DNA of 64,000 bases from Paenibacillus alkaliterrae (GTDB lineage: Bacteria > Bacillota > Bacilli > Paenibacillales > Paenibacillaceae): contig NZ_JAKGAP010000010.1 in NCBI RefSeq assembly GCF_021532375.1, positions 144,948-208,947 of the forward strand, given 5' to 3'. The position numbers and the translations under genes were made by a program. Under the pieces are notes generated by a model that worked only from the letters and a program-made list of their open reading frames with translations, did not search any database and was not told the DNA's origin. This document shows, piece by piece, positions 8,416-17,859 of the stretch; position 1 is the first letter of the stretch, and every line of letters begins with the position of its first letter.

Positions 8416-9207
8416 CTATACGAACGTACCTGGAGAATCCTCTTCCCGGGCTTGACGCAGCGTCATTATAAAGGCTAACTGGATGGCGGTCATCAGGTAG
8501 GCATAAACCACGATGCCCGTCACGATCGCGACCGGTTGCCAGATCCAATGGATGATCACGCTTATCGCGCCGGAGATAAGAAACATCGCCAGGATTAAAG
8601 CCGTCGTCTGCGGACCGGACAGCTTCATATAACGCCGGCTTTGGCGCAGTGCGGCGCCAATGCTCATGCGGTCAATGACCATCGTAAATTCCAAATAAAT
8701 GAACAGCACTCTCATGACGATAAAAAAGAGGAGTGAAACAAGCGTCCCGGCAATCCCGAATAACAGGACCAAAAGGGATGTAACGGCAATTTTCGCCAGC
8801 ATGATCATCACATAGAGCCCGATAAACCGTATCCAATGCTTTCGTCCATCGCGAATAAATGATTTGAACGTTGCCGTTTTCCGCTCGGTCATGTTCCATA
8901 GCGCGGAAATAAATCCCCCTTGCGCGTACGCGGACAGCAGCATGATCAATGCGACGGCAATCCATGCAAACGAAGGTTTTCCGGCATTGTTCAGAAATTC
9001 GATCTGATTCGCAAGCAGCGGCGTATTGAACAAGTGGCTCACTGACGGCATTCCCATTTCCAGAATGACTCGCCAAGATAACCGGGATTCGCCTGTGAAA
9101 CCGATCATATACCACCCTGCCATGAACGAAACCGTATCGAGAATAATCGGAAAACTGACAATCCATAACTGCCGGTAAAGGCGGGTAAAAGCGTCTTGTA
9201 CGAACAT
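8416..9207 (-). CDS. Integral membrane protein of unknown function
   Basis: This 263-residue protein has about six hydrophobic segments (around residues 15-33, 85-105, 125-150, 150-175, 205-220 and 225-250) and short charged loops. It has no motif that I can tie to a function. The start has AGGAGG ideally placed (CAGGAGGCTACCGATG). It lies 17 bases downstream of the histidine kinase gene and is followed by a strong terminator, so it is the last gene of a regulator-kinase-membrane protein operon. A role in the stimulus sensed by that kinase, or in the response to it, is a guess from position only. Confidence 0.75.
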   Translation of the reverse strand: MFVQDAFTRLYRQLWIVSFPIILDTVSFMAGWYMIGFTGESRLSWRVILEMGMPSVSHLFNTPLLANQIEFLNNAGKPSFAWIAVALIMLLSAYAQGGFISALWNMTERKTATFKSFIRDGRKHWIRFIGLYVMIMLAKIAVTSLLVLLFGIAGTLVSLLFFIVMRVLFIYLEFTMVIDRMSIGAALRQSRRYMKLSGPQTTALILAMFLISGAISVIIHWIWQPVAIVTGIVVYAYLMTAIQLAFIMTLRQAREEDSPGTFV

Positions 9208-9224
9208 CGGTAGCCTCCTGCAGT

Positions 9225-10562
9225 TTAAATGTTGACATAAAACTTCGAGCCTTTTCCGGGCGCGCTCTCTACCCCGATTGTTCCCCCGTGCGCCTCGGCC
9301 AATGCTTTAGCGATGCTGAGGCCGACGCCAATCCCCCCGCTCGCGTTCTTCCTTCTCCGGGATTTATCCACCCGATAAAACCGGTTGAAAATAAGCGGCA
9401 GATCCTTTTTTGAGATGCCGATCCCGTTGTCCTGGCAGTAAAAGACGATACCGGTTTCGGCGGGGTATAAGCCCATTTCGACGGAGCCGCCGGCCGGCGT
9501 ATATTTAATCGCGTTGGAAACCAGGTTCGATATTATCTGAATAAAGCGGTCCGGATCGACTTCGGCATAACAAGGAACATGCGGTTTCTGAAATGTAAAG
9601 TGAATGTCTTTTCCTTTGCTCATAAACAAAAAACCTTCGTAAACATCCTTCACGAGCTGTGTCATATCAACCTGCCCGATATTCAGCTCAAAGCGGGCCC
9701 CTTCCGCCTCCGACAGTTTTTCCAAATCGTCCACCAGCCTGCACAGTCTGTCGATTTCAGTATGAATCTTGTGCATGTTTTCCTCCGTGGCCGGAAGTAT
9801 CCCGTCGAGAATCGCATCTATGCGGGAAAGCAGCGAGGTTAACGGCGTTCTCAGTTCATGCGCCAAATCCTGCATCATCTGCTTCCGCCACCCTTCCTGG
9901 CGGTCGAATTCGGCGACCAATGCGTTAATCGTGCTGGCGAGCTGCTTCATTTCGCTTGTTCCTGTGACCGGCATCCTCGTTCCCCGGATACCGCCGGCGA
10001 TATGATCGGCCACTTTGCTGCTTGCAACGATCGAACCGGATAGCTTCTTGGCCATAACATAGCTTAGGAGGACGGATAAGATCAGCAATCCGGCGAACAA
10101 GACCGCGTTGGGCCGTGATGATTCCATCGCCTGGCCGGGATAATAGGAAAAGTCATGCTTGCTCAAATCAAAGTAAGTCTTAATATACCCGATCAAATTC
10201 CCTTCCACGATAATGGGAACGTCGAAATCGAAAGGTTCGGCAGCCAGGGGACGGTTATCGGCCGAATCGAACAATAGGGTGCTGCCGTCAGCTGCATAAT
10301 AACGAAAGGCGAACGTATAAACCGCCGAGAAATTATGCAAAAGCTGGATTTCGTCTTTCGACAGCCGCTCGAACCTTATATGGGTTTGAAGGGCATACGC
10401 AAGCTTGTGGCTTTGGTCCTTGTAATACTGCTTTCTGTACTCAATAAGCGACAGCTCCTTTGCAGCCGAACCCCCGATAAACATGGCCGACAGCAGAAAA
10501 ACAGACAAACAGGCAAAGGAAAGAAAAAGCACGAATCGCGTCCCGGATAAGAAACGTTTCAT
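9225..10562 (-). CDS. Membrane sensor histidine kinase (OmpR-system partner)
   Basis: The 445-residue protein has an N-terminal membrane segment (about 10-30), an extracellular sensor loop (about 35-155), a second membrane segment (about 157-175), a HAMP region, the dimerisation/phosphoacceptor motif DLAHELRTPLTS (histidine near 238) and a HATPase domain with N box (SNLVSNAIKYT), G1 (DNGIGI) and G2 (GGIGVGLSIAKALAEAHGG). It overlaps the response-regulator gene by four bases (ATGA), so both are translated from one message. The stimulus is unknown. Confidence 0.93.
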   Translation of the reverse strand: MKRFLSGTRFVLFLSFACLSVFLLSAMFIGGSAAKELSLIEYRKQYYKDQSHKLAYALQTHIRFERLSKDEIQLLHNFSAVYTFAFRYYAADGSTLLFDSADNRPLAAEPFDFDVPIIVEGNLIGYIKTYFDLSKHDFSYYPGQAMESSRPNAVLFAGLLILSVLLSYVMAKKLSGSIVASSKVADHIAGGIRGTRMPVTGTSEMKQLASTINALVAEFDRQEGWRKQMMQDLAHELRTPLTSLLSRIDAILDGILPATEENMHKIHTEIDRLCRLVDDLEKLSEAEGARFELNIGQVDMTQLVKDVYEGFLFMSKGKDIHFTFQKPHVPCYAEVDPDRFIQIISNLVSNAIKYTPAGGSVEMGLYPAETGIVFYCQDNGIGISKKDLPLIFNRFYRVDKSRRRKNASGGIGVGLSIAKALAEAHGGTIGVESAPGKGSKFYVNI

Positions 10563-11272
10563 GAAAGCTGCACATCGGGCTGATATTCAAACTTATACCC
10601 GGAACCGATTTTCGTAACGATATAGAGCGGAGCTTTGGGGTCGGCTTCAATTTTGCTTCTTATATTCCGAATATGCATGTCCATTGTCCGGCCAACGTCT
10701 ATATTGCGGTAACCGTGGACCTCGTACGTCAAATCATACCTGCTGTACGCTTTTCCCGGCGTATTCGTCAATACGTTCAGCACCTTAAATTCGGTATGCG
10801 TCAAGTCAACCTTTTTCCCGTCCACAAACACTTCTTTCGTCGTAAAGTTTACGACAAACCGCCCCCTATTGAATCGCTTGATCGTGATTGGATTTAATTT
10901 ATCGCTCGAGAACATATCCATCCGCCGTTTTAAAGCGTGAATACGGGCGATCACTTCTTTCATGCGGAACGGCTTCGTAATATAGTCGTCGGCCCCCAAA
11001 TTCAAACCGTTAATCGTATCGGTTTCTTTCACCTTTGATGTAATCATAATGATCGGCACGGTCGAGAACTGCCTGATCTTACCGCAAACGTCCTCCCCCT
11101 GCATCCCTCGGATCATTAAATCCAACACGACAAGATCTATTTTAAAATCCTGAATCAATTGCAGAGCATTTTTCCCGTTACCGGTTTCTTTTACGTTCCA
11201 GCCTTCATTGAGAAAGTACGATTTCAGCACATCGCGAATTGATTCATCATCTTCGACAAGTAAAATATCCAA
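10559..11272 (-). CDS. OmpR/PhoB-family response regulator
   Basis: Residues 1-120 form a receiver domain with the acidic pocket (VEDDES), phospho-aspartate in VVLDLMI and the conserved lysine in YITKPF. Residues 135-232 form a winged-helix DNA-binding domain (TKEVFVDGKKVDLTHTEFKVLNVL). The product is 237 residues. Translation most likely begins at the TTG at 11272, with GGAGGAGG six bases upstream. It is first in the operon with the kinase and the membrane protein. Targets are not visible in the window. Confidence 0.93.
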   Translation of the reverse strand: MDILLVEDDESIRDVLKSYFLNEGWNVKETGNGKNALQLIQDFKIDLVVLDLMIRGMQGEDVCGKIRQFSTVPIIMITSKVKETDTINGLNLGADDYITKPFRMKEVIARIHALKRRMDMFSSDKLNPITIKRFNRGRFVVNFTTKEVFVDGKKVDLTHTEFKVLNVLTNTPGKAYSRYDLTYEVHGYRNIDVGRTMDMHIRNIRSKIEADPKAPLYIVTKIGSGYKFEYQPDVQLS

Positions 11273-11342
11273 TATAATCCTCCTCCGAAGTACCCGTTTT
11301 CGAGGCGTATCTACTCGCGCTCGCTGAGTTTTGATGAAGAAA

Positions 11343-11367
11343 CCCCGATACCGGATCAGTATCGAGG
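11343..11367 (-). terminator. Terminator after the second GH29 gene
   Basis: Arms CCCCGATAC (11343-11351) and GTATCGAGG (11359-11367) pair with one G-T wobble around a seven-base loop. In the minus direction the stem is followed by TTTCTTC. It separates the GH29 gene from the two-component operon. Confidence 0.7.
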
Positions 11368-11387
11368 CTTGGATGCTTCATAAGGTT

Positions 11388-12635
11388 CTACACTCGGCCT
11401 GAAGGACCAAAGACAGACAGCAAACGTACTGCCGGAGATTCAACTGCCTCCAATACGCGCAGCCTGATTCTGCTCGTATGGACAGGCGGTTCGATACGGT
11501 CGATCTTCTTATGTCCAATTGCGCTGCCTTCAGCAATAGGCGCCCATTCGCCGGCAATCTCAGCTTCGATGATGTAATGCCTAACCCGCTCTCCATGAGC
11601 AATGTCTTCCATCGTCACGATATGATCGATCTCTTGTTCTTCCGCGCATTCAAGAATGATATCGTTACCGCTGCCCCGTGTCTCGGACAAAGGATTGCCG
11701 AAACGGTGCCGAATCTCCGCGCCTAATTCCAGCACTCGACTTACATCTGCCTCCGGCAGCAGTCCCCGATTATCCGGAGACACATTCAGCAGCAGCGTGG
11801 TGCCGTGACCGACGGACCGGTAATACAAGTCCAACAGATGTTCGAGCGAATGCAGGCTCTGTTCATCATCCGGATGCCAGAACCAATGACGATTGCGAAT
11901 GGGCACGTCGCATTCAGCAGGGACCCATTCGGGCGTCTCCTCCATCCAAGTATTCATGTCGCTTGTAAACATGCTGACTCGAGCGCTTTCAGCCGTATTC
12001 CAGCACGGGTACGGGGCGACACCATCCTCATTGCCAACCCAGCGAATCGTCGGCGCTCCCATGTTAAAGACCATCGCATCCGGTTGATGGCTCCGCACTA
12101 GCCCAATAATGCGCGGCCAGTCATACTTGCGGCCTTCCGACCCAGCCCCATCGAACCAGACTTCAACCAACGGACCGTATTCCGTCAGCAATTCGGTCAA
12201 TTGCTCGGCATAAAAATCGTCATAGGCATCCGGATCGCTGTAGCTGGGAGCATTCCGGTCCCAAGGCGATACATACAGTCCGAGCAGCATATTTTCTTCG
12301 CGGCAAGCATCTGCCACCTCGCGGACTACGTCGCCCTTCCCGTCCTTCCAGGGACTTGACTTCACGGAATAATCGGTCGTCTTCGTCGGCCATAGACAGA
12401 AGCCGTCATGATGCTTCGCCGTCAAGATCACATACTTAAATCCGGCTTCCTTAGCCGTGCGTATCCATTGGCGGGCATCAAGCTCCTTCGGATTGAACAA
12501 TTGCGGCGAATCCGTCCCTTCCCCCCATTCCTGATCGCAGAAAGTATTGATGCCAAAATGAAAAAACATACCCAGCTCCAAATCCTGCCATGCCATCTGC
12601 TGGGGCGTAGGCCGTGCAAGTTTCGTATTATTCAT
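11388..12635 (-). CDS. GH29 alpha-L-fucosidase-like glycosidase (second copy)
   Basis: This 415-residue GH29 enzyme has the canonical substrate-contact segment AKHHDGFCLWPT, the nucleophile-type motif VWFDGAG and a compact C-terminal domain. It is cytoplasmic by its lack of a signal peptide. It is a diverged paralogue of the enzyme encoded at 6878-8194, with the same order of motifs. The start is the ATG at 12635, where AGAGGAG is seven bases upstream; the longer frame to 12722 would run across the promoter. It lies downstream of a DUF4091 gene and has its own cre-controlled promoter, so it probably belongs to a glycan-degradation set governed by the AraC regulator at 14732. Confidence 0.87.
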   Translation of the reverse strand: MNNTKLARPTPQQMAWQDLELGMFFHFGINTFCDQEWGEGTDSPQLFNPKELDARQWIRTAKEAGFKYVILTAKHHDGFCLWPTKTTDYSVKSSPWKDGKGDVVREVADACREENMLLGLYVSPWDRNAPSYSDPDAYDDFYAEQLTELLTEYGPLVEVWFDGAGSEGRKYDWPRIIGLVRSHQPDAMVFNMGAPTIRWVGNEDGVAPYPCWNTAESARVSMFTSDMNTWMEETPEWVPAECDVPIRNRHWFWHPDDEQSLHSLEHLLDLYYRSVGHGTTLLLNVSPDNRGLLPEADVSRVLELGAEIRHRFGNPLSETRGSGNDIILECAEEQEIDHIVTMEDIAHGERVRHYIIEAEIAGEWAPIAEGSAIGHKKIDRIEPPVHTSRIRLRVLEAVESPAVRLLSVFGPSGRV

Positions 12636-12669
12636 CTTATTTCTCCTCTCATCGTATAAGCTAGCCTCC

Positions 12670-12698
12670 ATCTTAGGTAGAAGCGCTATCAAGGTCAA
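12670..12698 (-). promoter_or_regulatory. Sigma-A promoter with cre in the spacer
   Basis: On the minus strand TTGACC (12698-12693) and TAAGAT (12675-12670) are 17 bases apart, a good sigma-A promoter. The spacer contains a cre-like box, TGATAGCGCTTCTA (12691-12678, 13 of 14 consensus positions). CcpA bound there would exclude RNA polymerase. Confidence 0.7.
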
Positions 12699-12781
12699 TA
12701 AACTTTTTTCGGCTTCCTGCATAAATTTCGCCTTAGCCGTTCAACTCTGGCTGATGTTCGGGCGGTACGGCAATGGTGCCG

Positions 12782-14497
12782 TCATTCTGACGTATCCATG
12801 TCCTCTCCTCGTCCGATTACTGACACGGCCTTTATCGCCTGATTGATCCGCTCCCGGGTATGAAGCAGCCAGCCCGGATCGGAAGGGTATGTCTTGAAGG
12901 TCAATCCATCCTTCAGATCCTCCTCCAGCAGCGCCATCGCCTTACTTCTGCCCGCCAGTGATTCAAACAATTCCAATGCGCGCAAATCCTGCAGCGCCTC
13001 GCGGAATACCTCCCAGCGAATCGAATCAATCGGTCCGTCCTGTCCGGGATAAACGACGAACGGATCCCCGGAAGCAAAGGCGCAATCCGCGTCGGTTACC
13101 CGGAAAGGATCGATCGTCCGCGTCGCATATTGCGAGTACCAGAAATTATAGCCCCAGTGCAGAAACCCTTGAATGCCGAACTTATACAGCTGTACGCCCA
13201 ATACCCGGTTTCGAGAAGACGGCATGCTGAAAAACCGGTTGGAAACCTCCCGGTGCTGACCGCAGCAATAGTAGGTCCATAAAGGCTCGACGCCGTTTTC
13301 GAGAAAGGGCTCGATATGATCGTTAGAGGGAATCGGGATCGGGACGAGGCCATGCTCGTAAAATTCGTAATCCGAAAGCGCCTCCAGGAACGCGAAGTCG
13401 GATAAATGGCTTTTTAAAATATCGCTTGCCTGCTTATAGCTGTCCAGTTGATGCCCCGCCGGTTCATCCGAGACATGAAAATAAACTTGCTTCTCCAAGC
13501 CGCGGGAGCGGATAAAACGCACAAGTTCAGGAAGGAACTGGTCCAGAAATTGCCGATACGGCTCGCCTGCCGCTTCCGTTTCCCACCCGAAGATCCGTTT
13601 CTCCGCACCTTCCACAGTGGCAATGATCTTCGGCGCATGCTGCGCGCCCCATTGCGTGAACAGGTGGGAAAACTCAAAATACCGGATGCCCAGCTCCTTG
13701 CACATGGCAACCCAGCGCTCAAGCCTGCTGAAGTCGAAACGGTATTGATTATCGCCTGTTTGCTCCAAGCCGACTAACTGGACTGTCAGACGCTCCCCTC
13801 CCACAGCCGTATCGAGCGGCGGCGTAAAAAGAGGGGTTAGCAGCATATTAACTCCATGGTCTGCCGCATTGCGTATGTAACGATCAATGAGCTGCCAATG
13901 CTCCTCGCTAAATACCTCGCAGCCGTAATGTGTCGCAATGCAATCGCAATGAAACCATTCCGTGTGAAGCAATTTTTGCTCAGGCAGCTCCGCCGGCATG
14001 ACCTCCAGAGTGAAGCGTTCCTCGCCCAAGAGGTTCCCGGTTGCGTCGGAAAACTGCAGATCGATCGTAAACAATGAGCTTGGGCCTATTATTGCGGAAT
14101 CGAAGTCTGCCTTGGACGGCAGTGATACCGTGACCCATACCGAGCGCCATTGGCCGGGCACGGCACGCAGACCCTCCGAAAGCGGGTATAACGGATCCGG
14201 ATATAAGCCCGGCGCCGTTCGCATATAACCGGAGTCCGGATTGTCGTAAACCGGCAGCTCCGAAGGCGATAACCCGACCGTCCGGATAGAAAGGTAGGGC
14301 AAGAGCGGGGAATCGGCCTTGATCTGGAGAGGCTTGATTAATTTAGAGGAACGGTAAGCGACCTGGAAAGAATAAGTCTCCTTCCAAAGCGCCGTTCCTT
14401 CGCGTACGGCGGAGTCTTGAAGCTCCGTATCGGCGAACACTTTACTCAGCGAGCTTATACAGCGTGTTTCGAAAATGGGAGGCAATTTTGTCACCAT
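12782..14497 (-). CDS. DUF4091-domain protein, GH123-like glycosidase candidate
   Basis: The 571-residue protein has an N-terminal beta-rich region (about 1-175) and a C-terminal TIM-barrel-like DUF4091 region (about 180-555). The segment FHVSDEP contains adjacent Asp-Glu, the catalytic pair used by GH123 beta-N-acetylgalactosaminidases with substrate assistance. WYSQYATRTIDPF and similar aromatic-rich stretches fit a sugar pocket. There is no signal peptide. The ATG at 14497 is preceded by AGAGGAG. It is divergent from the AraC regulator and is followed after 146 bases by the GH29 gene, suggesting one polysaccharide-utilisation set. The fold assignment is good; the substrate is unknown. Confidence 0.8.
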   Translation of the reverse strand: MVTKLPPIFETRCISSLSKVFADTELQDSAVREGTALWKETYSFQVAYRSSKLIKPLQIKADSPLLPYLSIRTVGLSPSELPVYDNPDSGYMRTAPGLYPDPLYPLSEGLRAVPGQWRSVWVTVSLPSKADFDSAIIGPSSLFTIDLQFSDATGNLLGEERFTLEVMPAELPEQKLLHTEWFHCDCIATHYGCEVFSEEHWQLIDRYIRNAADHGVNMLLTPLFTPPLDTAVGGERLTVQLVGLEQTGDNQYRFDFSRLERWVAMCKELGIRYFEFSHLFTQWGAQHAPKIIATVEGAEKRIFGWETEAAGEPYRQFLDQFLPELVRFIRSRGLEKQVYFHVSDEPAGHQLDSYKQASDILKSHLSDFAFLEALSDYEFYEHGLVPIPIPSNDHIEPFLENGVEPLWTYYCCGQHREVSNRFFSMPSSRNRVLGVQLYKFGIQGFLHWGYNFWYSQYATRTIDPFRVTDADCAFASGDPFVVYPGQDGPIDSIRWEVFREALQDLRALELFESLAGRSKAMALLEEDLKDGLTFKTYPSDPGWLLHTRERINQAIKAVSVIGRGEDMDTSE

Positions 14498-14574
14498 GCC
14501 AACTCCTCTGTCGGTCGATTTCGTTTCCCGGACCGCAACAAGCGATTACATAGAAAACGATTGTTTATGGCTCC

Positions 14575-14603
14575 ATTCTAACAAAGCAAAAATACGTCAA
14601 CAA
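14575..14603 (-). promoter_or_regulatory. Possible promoter of the DUF4091 gene
   Basis: On the minus strand TTGTTG (14603-14598) and TAGAAT (14580-14575) are separated by 17 bases. The hexamers are only fair, consistent with a promoter helped by the divergent AraC-type activator. Confidence 0.4.
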
Positions 14604-14731
14604 TCTGAATTTGTTAGCCAAACTATTACGATATTGACCTCAAATGGATTCGGCATTTTCAAACATTCGCTTACGCTCCGCCTATTTATGATACAATTTA
14701 CAATACAGGATTGATATAAGGAGGTATTCAA

Positions 14732-15598
14732 ATGAATCCCGGCGCTTTTGCGTTTCGGTATACCGAATCCATCCCCTATATGCTCCTCGACTCGATCGGC
14801 TGGCAGTCGACGAATTCAGAAAAATATGGGAATGACGGGCAAACCAGAACCGATAACGGTCATGTGATCTTTCAGTATACGTTAAGCGGAGAAGGCAAGC
14901 TTGACCTCGACGGACGAACATACCCGTTGCGTGCGGGAACTGCTTTTCTGGTGAAAATTCCAAGCTCGCATCGCTACTACTACACCCATGAGGCTGGGGA
15001 GCCTTGGGAATTCATCTGGCTAAACGCCAAGGGTGAGGATGCGCTGCGAATGTGGGACCGAATCCTTGACAGGAGCGGCCACATTCTAACCCTTCAGCCC
15101 AAATCTTTGCCGATAGCCAGGTTCTGGGAGCTTTACAGAGCGATATCGGAGGATCGTGAATCCGAGTCCTCCGCGCTCTCCTCCTTGCTTTATAACTTCT
15201 TGCTGTCGATGCTGGCTCCCGATGTCGCCTCCGCTCCGGATCTGGAGTCGCACCCGCTGGTTCGCAAGGCCGAAAGCTTTATGAAAGAAAATTACGCGTT
15301 GAATCTTTCCTTGGAGGACATTGCTTCCCACTGCGGTATATCCCGGGCTTATCTTTGCCGTTTATTTCAGAAGCAGGAGCTGATTTCCCCTCTGGAATTT
15401 TTGCGCCGGCGAAGAATCGAGGCCGCCGTTACGATGCTGCGGAGCACGGCTGTAAGCGTTCAGGAGGTCGGAATGCTGTGCGGGTTCGATAGTCCAAGCT
15501 ATTTCGGCAAGGTTTTCCGGCGATACCTTGGATTATCTCCGCGCGAATATCGAAGCCGTAAGATGGATTACCCGTTCAACACCGTTTTTCTGGAGTAG
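14732..15598 (+). CDS. AraC-family transcriptional regulator with cupin sensor domain
   Basis: The 288-residue protein has an N-terminal cupin-like ligand-binding domain (about 40-110: GEGKLDLDGRTYPLRAGTAF) and a C-terminal pair of helix-turn-helix motifs (about 180-280: LSLEDIASHCGISRAYLCRLF and VGMLCGFDSPSYFGKVFRRY). Such proteins usually activate neighbouring sugar-use genes when bound to a sugar. The start has AAGGAGG eight bases upstream. It is divergent from the DUF4091 gene with a 234-base spacer, which makes that gene and the GH29 gene its likely targets. Confidence 0.92.
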   Translation: MNPGAFAFRYTESIPYMLLDSIGWQSTNSEKYGNDGQTRTDNGHVIFQYTLSGEGKLDLDGRTYPLRAGTAFLVKIPSSHRYYYTHEAGEPWEFIWLNAKGEDALRMWDRILDRSGHILTLQPKSLPIARFWELYRAISEDRESESSALSSLLYNFLLSMLAPDVASAPDLESHPLVRKAESFMKENYALNLSLEDIASHCGISRAYLCRLFQKQELISPLEFLRRRRIEAAVTMLRSTAVSVQEVGMLCGFDSPSYFGKVFRRYLGLSPREYRSRKMDYPFNTVFLE

Positions 15599-15630
15599 AA
15601 GCTTCTGAATATGTATCGACAAATATGAAT

Positions 15631-15659
15631 TTGCCATAGTACTAAAAGACAGTTATAAT
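15631..15659 (+). promoter_or_regulatory. Sigma-A promoter of the SET-domain gene
   Basis: TTGCCA (15631-15636) and TATAAT (15654-15659) are 17 bases apart, an almost ideal vegetative promoter. Confidence 0.75.
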
Positions 15660-15722
15660 TATTAATTTAATCCTTAATCGAATGAGGATTTCCATAGACT
15701 AAAGAACGCGCAGGTGACTAAC

Positions 15723-16169
15723 ATGATTGAGATAAAGACTTCTAAGCTTAGCGACGGTGAGTTCAATAGAGGGGTATTTGCGACACAGGATATAGCAAAA
15801 GGTGATCTTATCCATGAAGCACCGGTCATTCCTTACCCGAACGAACAACATGTTTTCATAGAGAAAACATTACTCGCAGATTACATGTTTGAGTATGGGG
15901 CTAACCACACGGCCCTCCTCTTAGGATATGGCATGCTGTTTAACCACTCCTATACGCCTAATGCCTTCTATGATATTAACTTTGACAACCACACGGTCGA
16001 CTTCTTTGCTTACACGGATATCCATGCTGGGGAAGAAATACTAATCAACTACAATGGCGAGGTCGATTGCGAGGATCCTCTTTGGTTTAATGAACAAAAG
16101 CTCGAAGGGGAAATCGAGTCCGCCGGCAACCAACCTCAATCGGAAACGGACAACATGACCGAAAAGTAA
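15723..16169 (+). CDS. Small SET-domain protein
   Basis: The 148-residue product is essentially a stand-alone SET domain: RGVFATQDIAKGDLI at the N-terminal side, the pseudoknot motif GMLFNHSYTPNAFY (NHS cofactor site), and YTDIHAGEEILINYNGE at the end, with an acidic tail. SET domains transfer methyl groups from S-adenosylmethionine to lysines. Bacterial targets of such small proteins are mostly unknown. No post-SET cysteine cluster is seen. I prefer ATG 15723 (AGGTGA five bases upstream) over GTG 15714. It is monocistronic, with its own promoter and terminator, and convergent to the ABC-F gene. Confidence 0.88.
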   Translation: MIEIKTSKLSDGEFNRGVFATQDIAKGDLIHEAPVIPYPNEQHVFIEKTLLADYMFEYGANHTALLLGYGMLFNHSYTPNAFYDINFDNHTVDFFAYTDIHAGEEILINYNGEVDCEDPLWFNEQKLEGEIESAGNQPQSETDNMTEK

Positions 16170-16170
16170 A

Positions 16171-16227
16171 AAAAAAGGGGCTGACCCGAAAGTCATTTTA
16201 ATATGACTAAGGGACAGCCCCTTTTTT
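16171..16227. terminator. Bidirectional terminator between SET and ABC-F genes
   Basis: Arms 16171-16183 (A run then GGGGCTG) and 16215-16227 (CAGCCCC then T run) form a 13-bp stem. An inner AGTCAT/ATGACT hairpin is nested inside. It is symmetrical enough to end transcription from both convergent genes. Confidence 0.88.
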
Positions 16228-16264
16228 CCTTTTATAAACTTCACACTGTCAAGCTTTGTCCAAT

Positions 16265-17821
16265 CTAAAACACCTTTGTCGTCCAAGATTCACAGTTCCA
16301 AGTATCCGTGACGACATCGCGATAAAATTCCGGTTCGTGGGAAATCAGCAAGATGCTGCCTTTGTACGCCTTGAGTGCGCGCTTTAGCTCATCCTTAGCG
16401 TCCACATCCAGGTGGTTGGTCGGCTCATCAAGCACGAGCAGGTTCGTTTCGCTGTTGATCAGCTTGCAGAGGCGTACCTTCGCTTTCTCTCCGCCGCTAA
16501 GCACGGCAATTTTGCTCTCGATATGCTTGGTCGTGAGTCCGCACTTGGCCAGTGCCGCACGCACTTCGAACTGCGAATAGGAAGGGAATTCCTTCCATAC
16601 CTCTTCAATGCATGTATTGTAATTCGTTTCCTTCATTTCCTGTTGAAAATAGCCGATATTCAAGTGTTCTCCGCGCTGAACCGTGCCGGAAAGAGCCTGA
16701 ATCTCTCCTAAAATACTCCGCAGCAGCGTCGTTTTACCGATCCCGTTCGCACCCACAAGCGCGATCTTCTGCCCCCGCTCCATACGCAGGTCGAGCGGTC
16801 TGGATAACGGGCTGTCATAACCGATAACGAGATCCTTCGTCTCGAATATCAGCTTGCCGGAAGTTCTTCCATCCTTAAAGTTAAATTGCGGCTTCGGCTT
16901 TTCCTTAGCCAGCTCGATGACATCCATCTTGTCGAGCTTCTTTTGTCTGGACATCGCCATGTTTCGCGTCGCGACACTCGCTTTGTTCCGGGCTACGAAA
17001 TCCTTCAAATCGGCAATTTCCTGCTGCTGGCGCTTAAAGGCCGATTCAAGCTGCTGTTTTTTCATTTCGTGGACCTGCTGGAAGTACTCATAATCCCCGA
17101 CATAACGGTTCAACTCCTGATTCTCCATATGATAGATCAGGTTAATGACGCTGTTAAGGAACGGAATGTCATGTGAAATGAGAATAAAGGCATTCTCATA
17201 CTCCTGCAGGTAACGCTTCAACCACTCGATATGCTGCTCATCAAGATAGTTCGTAGGCTCGTCGAGAAGAAGAATGTCCGGCTTCTCAAGCAGCAGCTTC
17301 GCCAGCAATACCTTCGTCCGTTGTCCTCCGCTAAGATCGTTAACGTCCTTATCCAGTCCAATATCGGTAAGCCCCAGTCCGCGGGCGGTTTCTTCGATCT
17401 TGGCATCGATCAAATAAAAATCTTGACTTGTCAGCGCGTCCTGAATCGTTCCGACATCCTCAAGCAGCTGCTCCAGCTCCTCCGGAGATACATCGCCCAT
17501 CTTGCCATACATATCGTTCATCTCTTGTTCCATATCGAACAGATATTGGAAGGCTCCCTTAAGAACATCGCGGATCGTTAACCCTTTGTTAAGCACCGCA
17601 TGCTGATCAAGGTAGCCGACGCGCATGCGCTTGGACCATTCAACCTTGCCGTCATCCGGCTGGAGTTTGCCCGTAATAATGTTCATGAAGGTGGACTTGC
17701 CCTCGCCGTTGGCGCCGATAAGTCCAATGTGCTCGCCTTTAAGCAGGCGGAAGGATACGTCATTGAAGATCGCGCGATCTCCGAACCCGTGACTTAGTCG
17801 TTCTACGTTTAATATGCTCAT
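16265..17821 (-). CDS. ABC-F family ATPase (YfmM-like ribosome factor)
   Basis: The 518-residue soluble protein has two ABC domains, each with Walker A (GANGEGKST and GANGIGKTT) and a signature/Walker B pair (LSGGQRTK...LLLDEPTNYLD and LSGGEKAK...LVLDEPTNHLD), joined by a charged linker (about 245-320, the P-site tRNA interaction motif region). It lacks membrane segments, as expected for ABC-F proteins, which act on ribosomes in translation or antibiotic protection. Length and sequence resemble Bacillus YfmM. The start is ATG 17821, with AAAGG upstream, rather than GTG 17830. It is transcribed alone from a good promoter. Resistance specificity cannot be told by eye. Confidence 0.93.
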   Translation of the reverse strand: MSILNVERLSHGFGDRAIFNDVSFRLLKGEHIGLIGANGEGKSTFMNIITGKLQPDDGKVEWSKRMRVGYLDQHAVLNKGLTIRDVLKGAFQYLFDMEQEMNDMYGKMGDVSPEELEQLLEDVGTIQDALTSQDFYLIDAKIEETARGLGLTDIGLDKDVNDLSGGQRTKVLLAKLLLEKPDILLLDEPTNYLDEQHIEWLKRYLQEYENAFILISHDIPFLNSVINLIYHMENQELNRYVGDYEYFQQVHEMKKQQLESAFKRQQQEIADLKDFVARNKASVATRNMAMSRQKKLDKMDVIELAKEKPKPQFNFKDGRTSGKLIFETKDLVIGYDSPLSRPLDLRMERGQKIALVGANGIGKTTLLRSILGEIQALSGTVQRGEHLNIGYFQQEMKETNYNTCIEEVWKEFPSYSQFEVRAALAKCGLTTKHIESKIAVLSGGEKAKVRLCKLINSETNLLVLDEPTNHLDVDAKDELKRALKAYKGSILLISHEPEFYRDVVTDTWNCESWTTKVF

Positions 17822-17859
17822 GAATGACACCTTTTCTGTTTAAACTTTTTTCTCGTTTA

